This document shows, piece by piece, positions 26,344-37,560 of a DNA stretch of 64,000 nt (positions are counted from its first letter, which is position 1; each line of letters opens with the position of its first letter). The DNA is taken from NCBI GenBank assembly GCA_038380795.1, contig CM076264.1, positions 8,558,001 through 8,622,000 on the forward strand, written 5' to 3'. The notes under the pieces are model-generated. The model was not told the origin of the DNA. It saw nothing but the letters and a program-made list of their open reading frames with translations, and did no database searches. The stretch is from Pyrocephalus nanus (lineage: Eukaryota > Chordata > Aves > Passeriformes > Tyrannidae). A program made the translations under genes and the position numbers.

Positions 26344-29300
26344 TAACCATTGTACCTGCCTGTAGCCAAGAGGGACTGTTAATATTACTACCGTACTCTG
26401 TGAATGGATGGTTATGCTTTGTACACCAGTGAGCTGGCCAGAAATCCTGTTCTGCTCCAGCAGAAAATCAGATCTGGAGGAGTTCAGTGTTCTCTGATCT
26501 TTTCCACATATGAAAGGAGTATTTAAAAGTATAATGTCTTCCATTTCATCAATTTGAGGCGAAAATAATAACATCATTAAATGAATTCCTATGTAGAAAA
26601 CTGCCGAAGGACTCAGGTCCCAAATGGTTTGAATTTCAATATAAAATGAGAAATAGCTGCTTTTCGCCTATCACAGCAATTTTTCCCTTCAGCTTTTCAA
26701 TTCTTCCTCTGCATGTTGTATAGCTTCAAATGTACTGATATCCTGAGCATGAAAACAACCTCTTCTGGATATTTTTAATCCAAATTTTTATGAATACTCT
26801 TTTGAAGTTAGCTATTGACACACCAATCTTTTTCCAGCTTTGTGTTCAAGTCAGCCACTCTGAAATGAGCAAATGGGGAAAGCAGTGTTTATTCAGATTA
26901 CAGTGTTATTATATTATTATTTATTCATATTATGACTATTAATATTACTTTTATTCATCTGTGTTGCCTGCTTAAACATACATTTATTAGCATGAAACCT
27001 TACATTGAATAAGATATTAATCAGCTGAGCGGTAGGGGACAATTTTGTAGATTTAGCTCATAAGTTACACATTTATGAAACCTAAGAAGTAGCAGTGTGT
27101 AAAAACTAGAGATGCTTGAGTCACTATTAATTAACAAAGCCAGTTAACCTAGTCTGACTATTTCTTTTTAAAAATCAATTAATTTGAATAAAGCCTGTGA
27201 CACAGATTCAGCACAGTCACTTTTAATTTGGTGCTGAATTCACAAGCAGACTCTGCAATATCCTAAAATCAGCTTGGGGATGCTAGAAACATTTTCCACT
27301 TTCGCTTGAAGACTTCAGAACCAGCCACATTAGACTAGTTCTAGTAAGACTGTTTGAGCCGCAGTTCCTCAATGGTTTTGGTTTTCCTTGAATATGTTAA
27401 AAAAGTCCAAATAGGGAGAAATTAATCTACTGAGTTCTGATAAACCATTGCATTGTGAACCTCTGCTTTATTTATGAGGATATGCTACCCCTTTAGCTCA
27501 CACTTAATTCTCCAGCTTTCATTTTAATAATTTGTACTTTGAAATAGTATAAAATAATTGTATGTTACAATTATTATTATATGTAAATTACTATGAAATA
27601 ATTGTGTGTTAGACCAAAAAGGCACTTTGAAGCTCTCCCAATCATGGAAAATTTCCCATATATATTTTTTTTGAAGCTGCTACATATTCAAACCAGCTGT
27701 TTCCAACTGAATATGATATTTAGCAACACAGGGTTTATTAAATATTCCAATTAATTCGGTACTAGCTGCTAGAAGGATCCTGGATTTATTTTCCTTTTAA
27801 GTCCTTTTTCAGAAACAGACTTCATGCTCTTCTCCTTTACAGATGAGAACAGGCCAGGCTGTTCAGATCTGGTAGCAAATGTTCAAGACCAAGGACACAC
27901 ATAAAACACAATGCAATAGTCCTGTAAGAACATGGTCAGAAGAACCACTACAGCTTGGAGAGATTCCAAGGATCACGTATTACTTAAAATAAACAGCTGC
28001 CCTTAGGCAGCAAAACTGACATACCAAGAGACAAAAGTAACCTCTCCAGAGTTCCAGAACTTGAACTACAGGAGCATTACACATGAGATGAAATGGTGTT
28101 GCTTTACTTTTTGTTCCAATGTGGTGTTCTCCTTTAAATAAGGTACAGATTAATTAGTCAGAATAGCAGGAAAAAAAAGCATTTGTACTTTCAAAAAGCC
28201 CCCTGTGCTTTCCAGGCTGCCTAAAGGGAAATGAAGGTCACTGCTTATGTAAGGTGTGGCCTCTCAGAGACAATTCCAGTAGTTTATTATGGGTGAAAAG
28301 CATTCTCATTTGACCGAGGTCAGGCAGAACAGTTCATTCTTTTCTGGAAAAGAAAAAGATTTTATTTATTATGCTACATATCACACAATTTAAATCTTTT
28401 CAGCCTTGTGCCAAGCATGTTTCTTTGGCCGTATTTTCTATTGTAATACTTATTTGCAGAGATTTCTGTAAGAAAAAAATGTCCTTGTCTTTTTCACAGA
28501 AAGATAGTCTTCACTGGGAAAAAAAGAAAAAAAAGAAAAAGCCCTTGGGTATGTTAAAGAATATTTTTTCCCCTTCAGAAATTGAAAGACTAAGGCAAAT
28601 ATTTCCTACTATTTTACATTATTAATAATAATTGATCAGGGAGAAAAAATGAAGAATTTTATTTTGTGGTTCTGTAGCTCTTAGATCATACTTTGTGGAG
28701 TCCTAAATGCCTATTGACCTCTTCTTTTTTGTCAACAGACTGAGCTTGCATACGTTGTATTGGTTCATGAGCTTACATAAATTGCACTGCATTGTGGAAT
28801 GACGTGAGAGTGTGCTTTTTTAGGAACTCGAAAATAACAGAAGCAACTGTGGACCTTTAACACTTGAACAAAGAAGCTATGCAGTCTTCAGTTTACTGAG
28901 TCAGCACTGTGTGAATTCTAGTTTCTTGTTTTTTATACAGTCTTAAGAGTTATGGTGGAACTCATGAAACTAAATTACACTAAAGTGAGGTTAAAAATAA
29001 TTTGCTCTTCCTTACACACAGATTTTCTACATCTGGGGACCAAGCACCACCAAATCAGTGTTTTGGGTATGGCAAGAAGTGGTAACAACAGGAACTGGAT
29101 GTGAAATCTTGTCATTTGCTGGTTGTACATCTGAGGCTGTCACCTGACTTTCCAGGCACTGCTTTGAGGTAGGTGTGAAGGCTCCCCTCTGTGAGCAACT
29201 TCAGAACTTCTCCCCAGAGATTACCGTACGTGTCTTGCTTCTCTGCAAAGAGGCAGCACCAGCTCTGTGGCACAGGTTGTGTGGTGGGAGAGTGGCCACA

Positions 29301-29427
29301 GGGGCTCTCCTGGTTCCCTCATGTGCTTCATTCCAACTTCCCAGATGACTGAAATTACTAATTTTAGCAGCCTGAGGACAGTTCTGGCTGATGGTAACTG
29401 TAACCCTTGTGGTACAATGTCTTCTTT

Positions 29428-29479
29428 GGGATCTCATTAGAGACGCTGTAAACTGGGAGTTAGTCCACAATGAGATCCC
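29428..29479. other. Strong inverted repeat, possible structured RNA
   Basis: GGGATCTCATT (29428-29438) and AATGAGATCCC (29469-29479) form a perfect 11-bp stem. Inside it, GAC (29442-29444) can pair with GTC (29463-29465) and AACT with AGTT around a GGG tip. The whole folds as a roughly 52-base hairpin with one symmetric and one asymmetric interior loop. It is short for a microRNA precursor. It could be a terminal-inverted-repeat relic, a regulatory RNA hairpin or chance. Confidence 0.6.
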
Positions 29480-31219
29480 TAGCAAATTATCTCTGGGAGA
29501 AATCATCTTATTTTCTTTGAGGTTTTTCCTGTGCTGGAATGCTTTCCATATTGTAACTGAAACTTTGTCACAGATTCCTTTTACAAGACATTTAACAATA
29601 ACATAAGCTTCAGCTGAGCCCTTTTATGGCAGATATAAGGTGTTATGCATAATCTTCTTAGGAGCTTTGCATGCACTGCCTCATACAGGCAGAATAAAAA
29701 TAAAAAAGAATAATGTAATAAGTACATTGACTTGCTTGCCAAGAAAGAAAAAAGTTACTACAAGCAAAAAAAAAGTTTATTACAGCAAATTAAATATTCT
29801 CCTAAAAAACCACCATTTAATTAACAAAACAAGATACAGTAGTTATTATTGGTCAATTAGAGATCTAATAATTACTCCCGATTAGTTGATGAGAACAGGA
29901 TAAGTAGGCAATTACCATAAAAAGCTAAAGTGGAAGTAAAATCAGCTAAAGCATATATTATGTTGAAACAAGTATGTGGTAGCTGAAATACACCAGCAAG
30001 ACTTCTGTTCATCTTTTCAAGTGCATGTTAAATTAAAAAGAAAAGTAATTATAGAATGATACTATAGAGCTCTTATTATAATACATAGATAAATATGTCT
30101 ATGATACATATAATACTATATTCTTAGTAATATAAGAACACGTATGATACTATATACTTAGTACAGAATAGTATAGACCCTCTTTTCCCCTCACTCTTCA
30201 CTTTCAATTGTCTGGAAAAACAAGATAAAAAATGGGCTTCCAGATTGTGTCAGATTCTTCTCTGTGAGAAATTCAAGCTGAAATGGGGATATATATTCTA
30301 AAAATTTTCAGTTTTAACATTTATTAGAGCTGGGGAAACAACTTAGAAAAATTAACATATTCAAGAGTGTCTGTCCTAATTCTGTTCATAAATCATTTCC
30401 AAACAGACTGAAATTATGAAATTCATTTTGAAATATGAAATTGCTCAAAAATTGTGCAAAGATAGACTAGATGTTCACTATCTCTCTTTATAATACTTAA
30501 CTAAATCATATTACATTGTTCCTTTACTTTGATTAGATCACTAAAACATTTATAAATCTGTAAAAAGATAATCAAAGGTTTTCTAGTGCTTAGTCCTTGA
30601 GGCTATCATTGAGACTCGGGGACTAACAAATTCACCCATTAATGAAAAATAAATTAGCAAATATATAATCAGATGTCATTGACAATAAATTAATCTTTCC
30701 CTTTGGACCGGAAAGGGTGCCTCGATTAGACAAAGTAATTTTTATAACCTTTCAAATTATTTGAAGGGAAAAACACTGACTCTGGACTCCACTGCAGCAT
30801 ATTTTTTGTCACTCAGCTGCTGTAAAAAGATTACAAAATAAACTCCATCTGCTCCAAGGGATAGCTTTAAAGCATGTTCAGAAGTGAGTAAGTACTTTAT
30901 ATATCTTCTGAGGCTTGGTTTTCAGGGATCAGATTAGGGGTGAGAGTGGTCACAGCCAGAGTGCTCTCACAGGCGTTGGGGTCACGGTGCAGCCCACGCA
31001 CGGCGGGTTTTTAGCAGCTGCCTCATTTAGATGAGGAGCACGGACTCTTCCCAGGGACTGAATTCTCCCCTGGAGAAGGGTGCCACACGAATTTCTTTGA
31101 AGGCAATACTGGCTTAAATGTCCTTATCTCTAGCCACTGCTCCCTGGCCTTCATGCTACTGTGCTGGTACCACTGTTCCCACTGCTCAGAAGTGAACTGA
31201 ACAGGGAAACTGAGTCCTT

Positions 31220-31255
31220 AAAAAAAAAAAAGGTCTTTTTTTTTTTTTTTTTTTT
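31220..31255. repeat. Adjacent poly(A) and poly(T) runs
   Basis: Twelve A (31220-31231), four bases (ggtc), then about twenty T (31236-31255). This can fold back on itself. It may mark two retroposition tails meeting head to head, or simple slippage. Confidence 0.8.
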
Positions 31256-31660
31256 AATGTGTCAGGGTGATTCACCTACCATTTTTTAACTATTTCTGTA
31301 TTCTCTGATATAACATCTAAAAATAATAGATCTGAATATTAATTCCTAATTTTTTAGGAATTTTATTTCCATTTTCATATAAATTTAAGGTATAGGTGCA
31401 AAAATATTTTCAAACTGTAGCCAAGTCTTCTTTTGAAATGAGGTTCAGCTCATTTTCTTATTTAATTATTCTCAGTTTAATTCAAATTTTCAGTATAATT
31501 ATGGAGATCAAATAATGACTGTGAACCTGTGAAGTGATGGATCCTGAATTCTAACATCAGACATCTATTATTTTATTATTTTTCATCCATAACATGCAAC
31601 TTCAGAAAGGAGCCATTGATTATGCAGCTCTTTCAGTGTAAGTATGCTCAAACTAACTTT

Positions 31661-31685
31661 GTTATTATTGTTATTATTATTATTA
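31661..31685. repeat. (ATT)n microsatellite
   Basis: A short imperfect trinucleotide array of TTATTA units with one G interruption. Probably slippage-derived. Confidence 0.8.
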
Positions 31686-33638
31686 CCTTAAGCATCTTTA
31701 GTTCCTAAATTCATAGAGGTCCAAAGAGCAAACTCAAACATCTGACTCTCTTTGAGTGTTATTTTGCAGTATTTGGTTTCCTGTTGCCAATAAATTTTAC
31801 AATATCAGGCTATTTTCTATTGTTTTTGTAGCTTTATTTCTTAATTATGTCTAAAGCACAGATTTGATGGAGGCAAAAGTTTTTAATGGGTGACTATGAA
31901 TTGAGAATTTACGCCTATGATCTGTTGCACTGCAGGAATTCCTTCAGTGATTGCTTAAGTTACAGACAGTAAAATCTAACCCTCGGAATTTGGAAGCTCA
32001 AGAGAATAATGTGGTCTGAGTATATGTTCTTTAACATGGTTTATGAACTGAAACCTTTTATCTTTGTTCTGTAGATTTTTCTATTACTTTACTGTAGCCA
32101 GTTTCCCCCTAAATTGTGGTTTGAACACAAGAACCAGAAAATTGCTGAACTTTCTGGTGTCTCTATTTCCTCACTGCATCTTTTTAAATCATTTTCAGAA
32201 ACACTAGTGGTGCAGTTTTTGCTAATTCACCTTAGAGATATGGATTGTCTTGCCTACAGATCATCCAGTTTTCATTCCACATAAACAAAAAGTACATGTC
32301 CAAACATTTGTTAGAAGCGAAGTTAGTTCAGTAGGCTTAGAGGTGACTATTCAAAATAGGGAACACAGTTTTAGGGAAGAAGTCAGTGGATACAATAGTG
32401 GATTACACCAGCATTTGCTTAATCCCCCTTGCAACAAAGACATTTCCAGCACAATAGCTCTGCAGCAAGAGTGTTTCTTGAGGAACTTTGAGGGCCTAGA
32501 ATTTTCATAATAACTCTTAAAAAGGAAAAACCTTTCTCCATAAAGCTGATAGGTCCATCTGGATGGTCTCAATCTGCTTTTGGCAACTAAAATGAATGGG
32601 AATAACTTTTGTGTTCCTCTGGTCTTCAACCATTGGATCAGCTGGCATCCAGCATTGCCAGGATGCAAGGTCACCTTCTCACTCTGCTTTTATTCTGAGA
32701 AAACTTGGCTACAGCGGATGAGAGCCTGGACCAATATACACTGATATGAGAAATCAATCCTTAACTCATCAATAATACCTAATTAAATGCTAGTAATTTA
32801 AATAGATAGTAATAAGGAACATTTTCCTAATTAATGTACTGGCAAGAAAACTCTCTCAAGGAATGCCAGGTTTATGCATTTTGAAAGTGCATTACACATA
32901 TCTTTGTTAATGTGACTCTGGAGAAACTTCACATCAGAAACTCTAGAAAAGCAGTCTGCATTTTAAAATCTTTAGCCTGATGGAAGTTGGAGTAGTTAAA
33001 GAAAACCAGATGGAGAAAACTGCAGGGAAGCCATGAAGGAAAGTACATTTAATTTCTCTGGTTCCAGCAATTTAGAAATATTAGAACACATTTGAAACTT
33101 CATAGTCTGAAAATCATCCAACAATTCCAATATAACTGCTTTTTGAACCCCAAAGTTCTGTTGTTTAGCCTTACATTTACTAAAAGACAAAAACCTGAAG
33201 GAAACCAACACCAACATTTATATATTGCCGTGGTTGTAGAAGGGTTAATATGTCAGAAGAGAGATACAGTCTAATGATCTTCTAAGTGTTATAAAGTACA
33301 GTAATTTTGCATTTTTTGATTAAGTCAATAAGTGTATTACTATGTAAGCAGTTTTCTTGACACAAATTCAATATTTCCCTGTGTAACCTGGGTTTTCCAT
33401 AGTGAAGGTATCCAAGTCATGGAGCATATCTAGTGCAATGTTAGAAAGAACAGTATTAGAGTATTAATCATTATCAGCATCATCAATATTATTATTACTA
33501 TTACTAGTAGATTAAAAATCCCATATGCTCAATTTATGTCATTATCAATTCCAATTCAATAACTGACTTAGCAGTAAGGTTCTTCTGTGTTTTAGTTTTT
33601 TAAACAGTGTTTGATCTTTACCAGTGTTTTCCCCAAAA

Positions 33639-33660
33639 ATGTATGTATGTATGTATGTAT
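33639..33660. repeat. (ATGT)n microsatellite
   Basis: Five and a half perfect ATGT units. It is short and likely polymorphic between individuals, with no other feature attached. Confidence 0.9.
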
Positions 33661-34439
33661 TCTAGTGGTTGCAGTGGTCTGGTCATTCCTATAAAATTGT
33701 GAGCAGCATTCTTTCCAAATACAGAGTTAAGACACAAAAGCAAATTCTGCTTGTGTGCTCTTCCACAGAAAGATGGACTTTTTGGCTAGTGTTGTTGTTA
33801 TTCTGTGATTCCCACTGGATTTTTCTTTAGAAGTCAGGTTTGTGAAGTGATAGTCATGACAGCTACAGAGTGTTCTTGGATAACTCAGAGTTTTGTAGGA
33901 AGACGTGTCAGGAGCCAGACAGGTTGAAGTATTTCACAAGCTGTCCATTTTTAGTAGAGTACTCGGGAAGTAGTAACGATAAAATTTATGGTTGAGAGAG
34001 AGCAACCTGCTGTGTAGTCTCGTGGCATTTTAGATCTAATCATAGAAGAAAGACATTCTTTTCAGTTGTATTTCTAAGAGATGAGAAGCCAATAAAAGAA
34101 GGAGACAACAACTTCCTTTTTGCACCCTAAATTACCATACATATTTTGAGAGAAATATAAGAGGGAGAATGCATGACTCCATTGTGCACTTTCAAATTCT
34201 GAGCACCACTGTAGCTTTTTCAGGTACAACACTGAAAGAAACTGTGCTGAGACAAAGAATTTTTCTTTTTCCTCCCCCCAGAAGTGACTTTTGGAGATGT
34301 CTAATCTGGCACTTTGACTCAAAGCAACTTCAGCCCTGATTCCACTCTGCAGCTGAGTGAGGTTGCTATGGGCCTGGCCCAGTCAAAACCTCAGATGCAT
34401 ATTCCAGCTTCTCTAGATAACCCAATGGCTTTCTACCTC

Positions 34440-34600
34440 ATCAACAGCCAGACTGCATAGGAAAACTGTGTCCCAAGTGCAAGACTCTGCATTTTCCTTT
34501 ATTGAGCTTCATGAGGTTTTTCCAGCTTGCCAAGCTCCCTTTGAGTGGCAGCTTTACCCTGCAGCTTTTCAGTCTTCCTCCTGATTTAAATAATTCCATA
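34440..34600 (-). mobile_element. Short old CR1 fragment, minus strand
   Basis: The plus strand contains 'gtcccaagtgcaagactctg', then 'cattttcctttattgagctt', 'catgaggtttttccagcttg' and 'ccaagctccctttgagtggc'. This is the reverse complement of the CR1 ORF2 section that normally reads 'tcccaggtgcaggacttggc' through 'cttcatgaggtt'. Only about 160 bases are convincing; the flanks have decayed or belong to other DNA. The plus-strand open frame at 34502-34702 runs through this relic and is not a gene. Confidence 0.7.
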
Positions 34601-35104
34601 TTTCACCTTTCATTTAAAGTCTTCATAGAATATTTTATGAAGAAAGGTATCATAAGAAGCGTTCGGGAAATAGGGAAAATTGAAGATAGAAATGTGGCAT
34701 GAAACTTCCAAGGTGACTGACCTTTGGTAATTGTACTGTACAGTCAAAATTGAAAGGAAAAAAAGTTTTACGTATGTCTTTTGTGGTCACAGATTGTACT
34801 AAAAAATGAATATATAGTGTCTGAACTTGCGGTTCTTAAGCAAAAACTCCATTCAAATATCACTGCAGAACAGTCAGTGTCAAAATATGCTAGTGAGGTA
34901 GAAGGAATGAGGATCACAGATCTAGAATGGAAACCTGGGGAGAAACATCATGACTGAGTCACTCAGAAACTGTGCATTTACTAACTTTTTAGATATTTAT
35001 TCTCTTAGTGGCTTATAAATATTTATCACATGGTGTGTCCATATCAGACCCTAATAATAGGAACTTTTATGTAATAGAAAATATTTTAAAATGAAGTTAC
35101 TTTT

Positions 35105-35180
35105 TTCTTTAGATACCCGAGTTTAAGAGTGCCTGAACTGCAGCACCTTCAAAAGAGCTGATTTTCAGTGGGTGAGTGGC
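35105..35180. repeat. Possible ancient amniote repeat relic with splice-like ends
   Basis: The words 'agatacccgagtttaagagt', 'gcctgaactgcagcaccttc' and 'aaaagagctgattttcagtg' recall a repeat module common in bird and turtle genomes. The segment is also bounded by a good acceptor (TTTTTTCTTTAG, ending 35112) and a donor (GTGAGT, 35172-35177). All three frames are closed before the donor. The repeat reading is favoured over an exon, at low confidence. Confidence 0.35.
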
Positions 35181-36799
35181 AGTTTTTTCTATATATCAGA
35201 CCTTTTGAAATTTCCCCTTAGGCTAAGCAAAGCAAGCACACATTTTTTTAATTAAAAATTTAATTTTCTGTTTAGTCCATTATGTTTTATCTATCAACAT
35301 AGTTCTATTTCTACATAGACCTATGAGAAAGTAGTTTCTTTTTAGTTTTGATTTTAGATTCTCTTTTATATGGGACTACGGGAATATTTACTCATAATCC
35401 AGATTAAAAAAAACAATTAACAAACAGTAATGAAAAAACAGCAGTTCTAATAGGCTAATAATAAAGTAGTTATATTCAGGATGAAAAAATGAAAAGTAAA
35501 ATCCTGCCAATTTGATTACTTGGATATTGCATAACTTCAGATAAAATTCTCCAGTGATGGGTTTCAAAGAAATAAATTGAGCACTTAAACCTACAGTTTA
35601 AGGTGAAAACCACAGCAATCAAAATAGTCATTAAGCATAACTTTTATGGAACCTGAAGAACTCTTTTATTCTCTACAGACCTGTATATAAGTGAATTCTG
35701 CAAATTTGTACTGATAAGAGAAAGAAATGTACTGTGTTCCATAGCTAAAGTGCTTATGCAAATGCATGTTGCAATATTACATCTGGGAGACATGATATTG
35801 CTGCAGTACTTCTAATATATCATACAAATGCACGTGGTCATGCAACATATTCAGGACAAATGTGTTATTAAAACATAAAAATCCTTCTAGCTGTAAATGA
35901 AGCATAAGAATATATAGATTCATGGACATTAAAGAAAGGAGGGAGCATTAGATAATTTAGTTTGAACTGTTCAATACAAAATGTATTCCATTTCATCTAC
36001 TCCCAGGTCTCCTGCCCAAAGAAACAGAGGTCTCTATATTCTTCTCATAGTTAATTTTCACTTTTTACAAACATATACATACACAAGTATAACCTTATAG
36101 CCTCCAGCAACTCAGGCTGAAGTCATTAGGTTAAAATCACCTCAGCTAGTCCCCCTGTATGAGGCAATCATACTTTTGTTTGCGTGGTACTCAGGCATTT
36201 GATAGACCTTTCTCCAAGAAATAAGAAAGATTCTTTCAGAATTCAGTGTTTTCTTGTCTTTCACCTATTATTCTATAATAAGGTTTTGCCCCATGCTTTT
36301 TCTGAAAACACAAAAGAGACTGAGATAGTTTCTCTTCTTATAAAAATTTTGTCTAGTATTTGTGACTTCTCATTTTCATAATTATTCAGTTTTTCTGTTT
36401 TAATGAGGACATGAGACCAGGATAAAACATTTGAGCATTGGTACCTTCAGTGCCACCTAAAAGGATTATTGCCACCTAACTGCTCCTGTCTATTATTTCT
36501 GAGTTTAGACGACTGTAAGATAGGTTTATTTTAATTAAATTTTTTTCCATACCTAAGTTTGTTTATCCAATCTAATCCCCACAAATAGATTTCCGTCCTT
36601 GGAAACCTTAGGTTATCCCCTGTGCTATAGGTAAGGACTCCAATTCCTTTTCATTAGAGGGAAAGAATTGCATTTTCTTCTTTTAAAACTGATTTTGCTT
36701 TAATAAGCCCAGAGTATCAAGGGTGAAGGGATTTTAAGGAAGACACAAATGCTTTCTCTTAATACTCCAAACCCAGACAGCAGCAAACCAGGAGCTGTG

Positions 36800-36860
36800 C
36801 AGTGGCGAGTAGCTCAGTGAGCTAATGAACACTGCTGAGAGTTCAAGCACACTGCTTAGG
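36800..36860 (+). other. tRNA-like Pol III box pair, possible SINE relic
   Basis: 'gtagctcagtgagc' near 36810 resembles the internal A box of a tRNA or tRNA-derived SINE, and 'gagttcaagc' near 36840 resembles a B box. Their start-to-start spacing of about 33 bases is shorter than the roughly 45 expected in a tRNA. No cloverleaf or acceptor stem closes around them, so it is not a tRNA gene. It could be a decayed SINE head beside the CR1 relic at 37.0 kb, or chance. Confidence 0.22.
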
Positions 36861-36974
36861 CTGCCTGCATCTGTGTGCCTTTGGAATTGGAGCTGGCAGG
36901 CTTCTGGCTGCCTCAGAGCACAGACGAACCCAGCACAAGTCAAATAAATATAACTATTGTAATTCAGATCATTC

Positions 36975-37135
36975 TAGATGAATGCAAGGCCTGATTATAA
37001 TTACTTACCACTCAACCAATCTTTGCATCAGCCATAAATTTTATCAGCAGTGATTTTGTGCTTACTTCCAAATCATTGCACAAAATATTGAGAAGCATGA
37101 ATCCTACAGCCATCATTCCACTACAAATGCTGCCC
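36975..37135 (-). mobile_element. Ancient CR1 fragment, minus strand
   Basis: The sequence runs 'tctttgcatcagccataaat', 'tttatcagcagtgattttgt', 'gcttacttccaaatcattgc' and 'aaaatattgagaagcatgaa'. This parallels the reverse complement of the older amniote CR1 RT segment that typically reads 'atctgcaaattttatcagca' to 'aggtcattgataaaaatgtt'. The order and spacing fit, and the level of substitution implies great age. No frame is open. Confidence 0.6.
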
Positions 37136-37530
37136 CGTGTTTAAAGTGTTTGACTCAAGTTACTTAAGAAATATGCACCTAGAGATGCATATATGTTGCA
37201 AGCATGTCTATAAATATGGTTGTAAGCATTTTCTAATAGCAAGAGAAGCTGCTAGATAACTATTTGTAGTTTCCCTAATGATAAATTTAAACAAACCAAA
37301 TCTAACAACCATATATAAATTTTACAAAAAAATGTGTCACCATTTTTATCATTAAAAGATTGTGATATCCCACACATGAGATTCACAAGGGACAAAGAGA
37401 TACACTCACAATACAGGGTTTAAATCCCTGTCCTGAAAGTAAGGAAGTCTGCATACCTGGGTATTTACAATGAGCAGTCTGGGTTCTGCCATCCAAGTGA
37501 AGGTCTGACATAGAAAACATGAGAATATAA

Positions 37531-37560
37531 AGTCCTAAAGATTATATATTCTTTAGGATT
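37531..37560. other. Stem-loop, 11 pairs
   Basis: AGTCCTAAAGA (37531-37541) pairs with TCTTTAGGATT (37550-37560), with one G-U pair and an 8-base A+T loop. No assigned function. Confidence 0.55.

Larger units (their letters stand above)
26344..34435. other. Long non-coding stretch, no gene seen
   Basis: A+T-rich, with only chance open frames up to about 107 codons. It contains a near-duplicate pair of short A+T words at about 27550-27612, the strong inverted repeat at 29428-29479, a run of related 'gatactata' words at about 30055-30170, adjacent poly(A)/poly(T) at 31220-31255, and a short (ATT)n at 31661-31685. No RNA gene or mobile element is recognised. Confidence 0.5.

Noticed and set aside
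25483..26346. Several overlapping open frames on both strands
   Set aside because: They lie within a frame-disrupted CR1 copy and are fragments or antisense shadows of it.
28371..28625. 84-codon plus-strand frame with a K-rich centre
   Set aside because: The lysine run comes from an A-rich stretch at about 28519-28540. The rest has no recognisable features.
36800..36860. A tRNA gene
   Set aside because: Only A- and B-box-like words are present. Spacing is too short and no acceptor, anticodon or T stem can be built.
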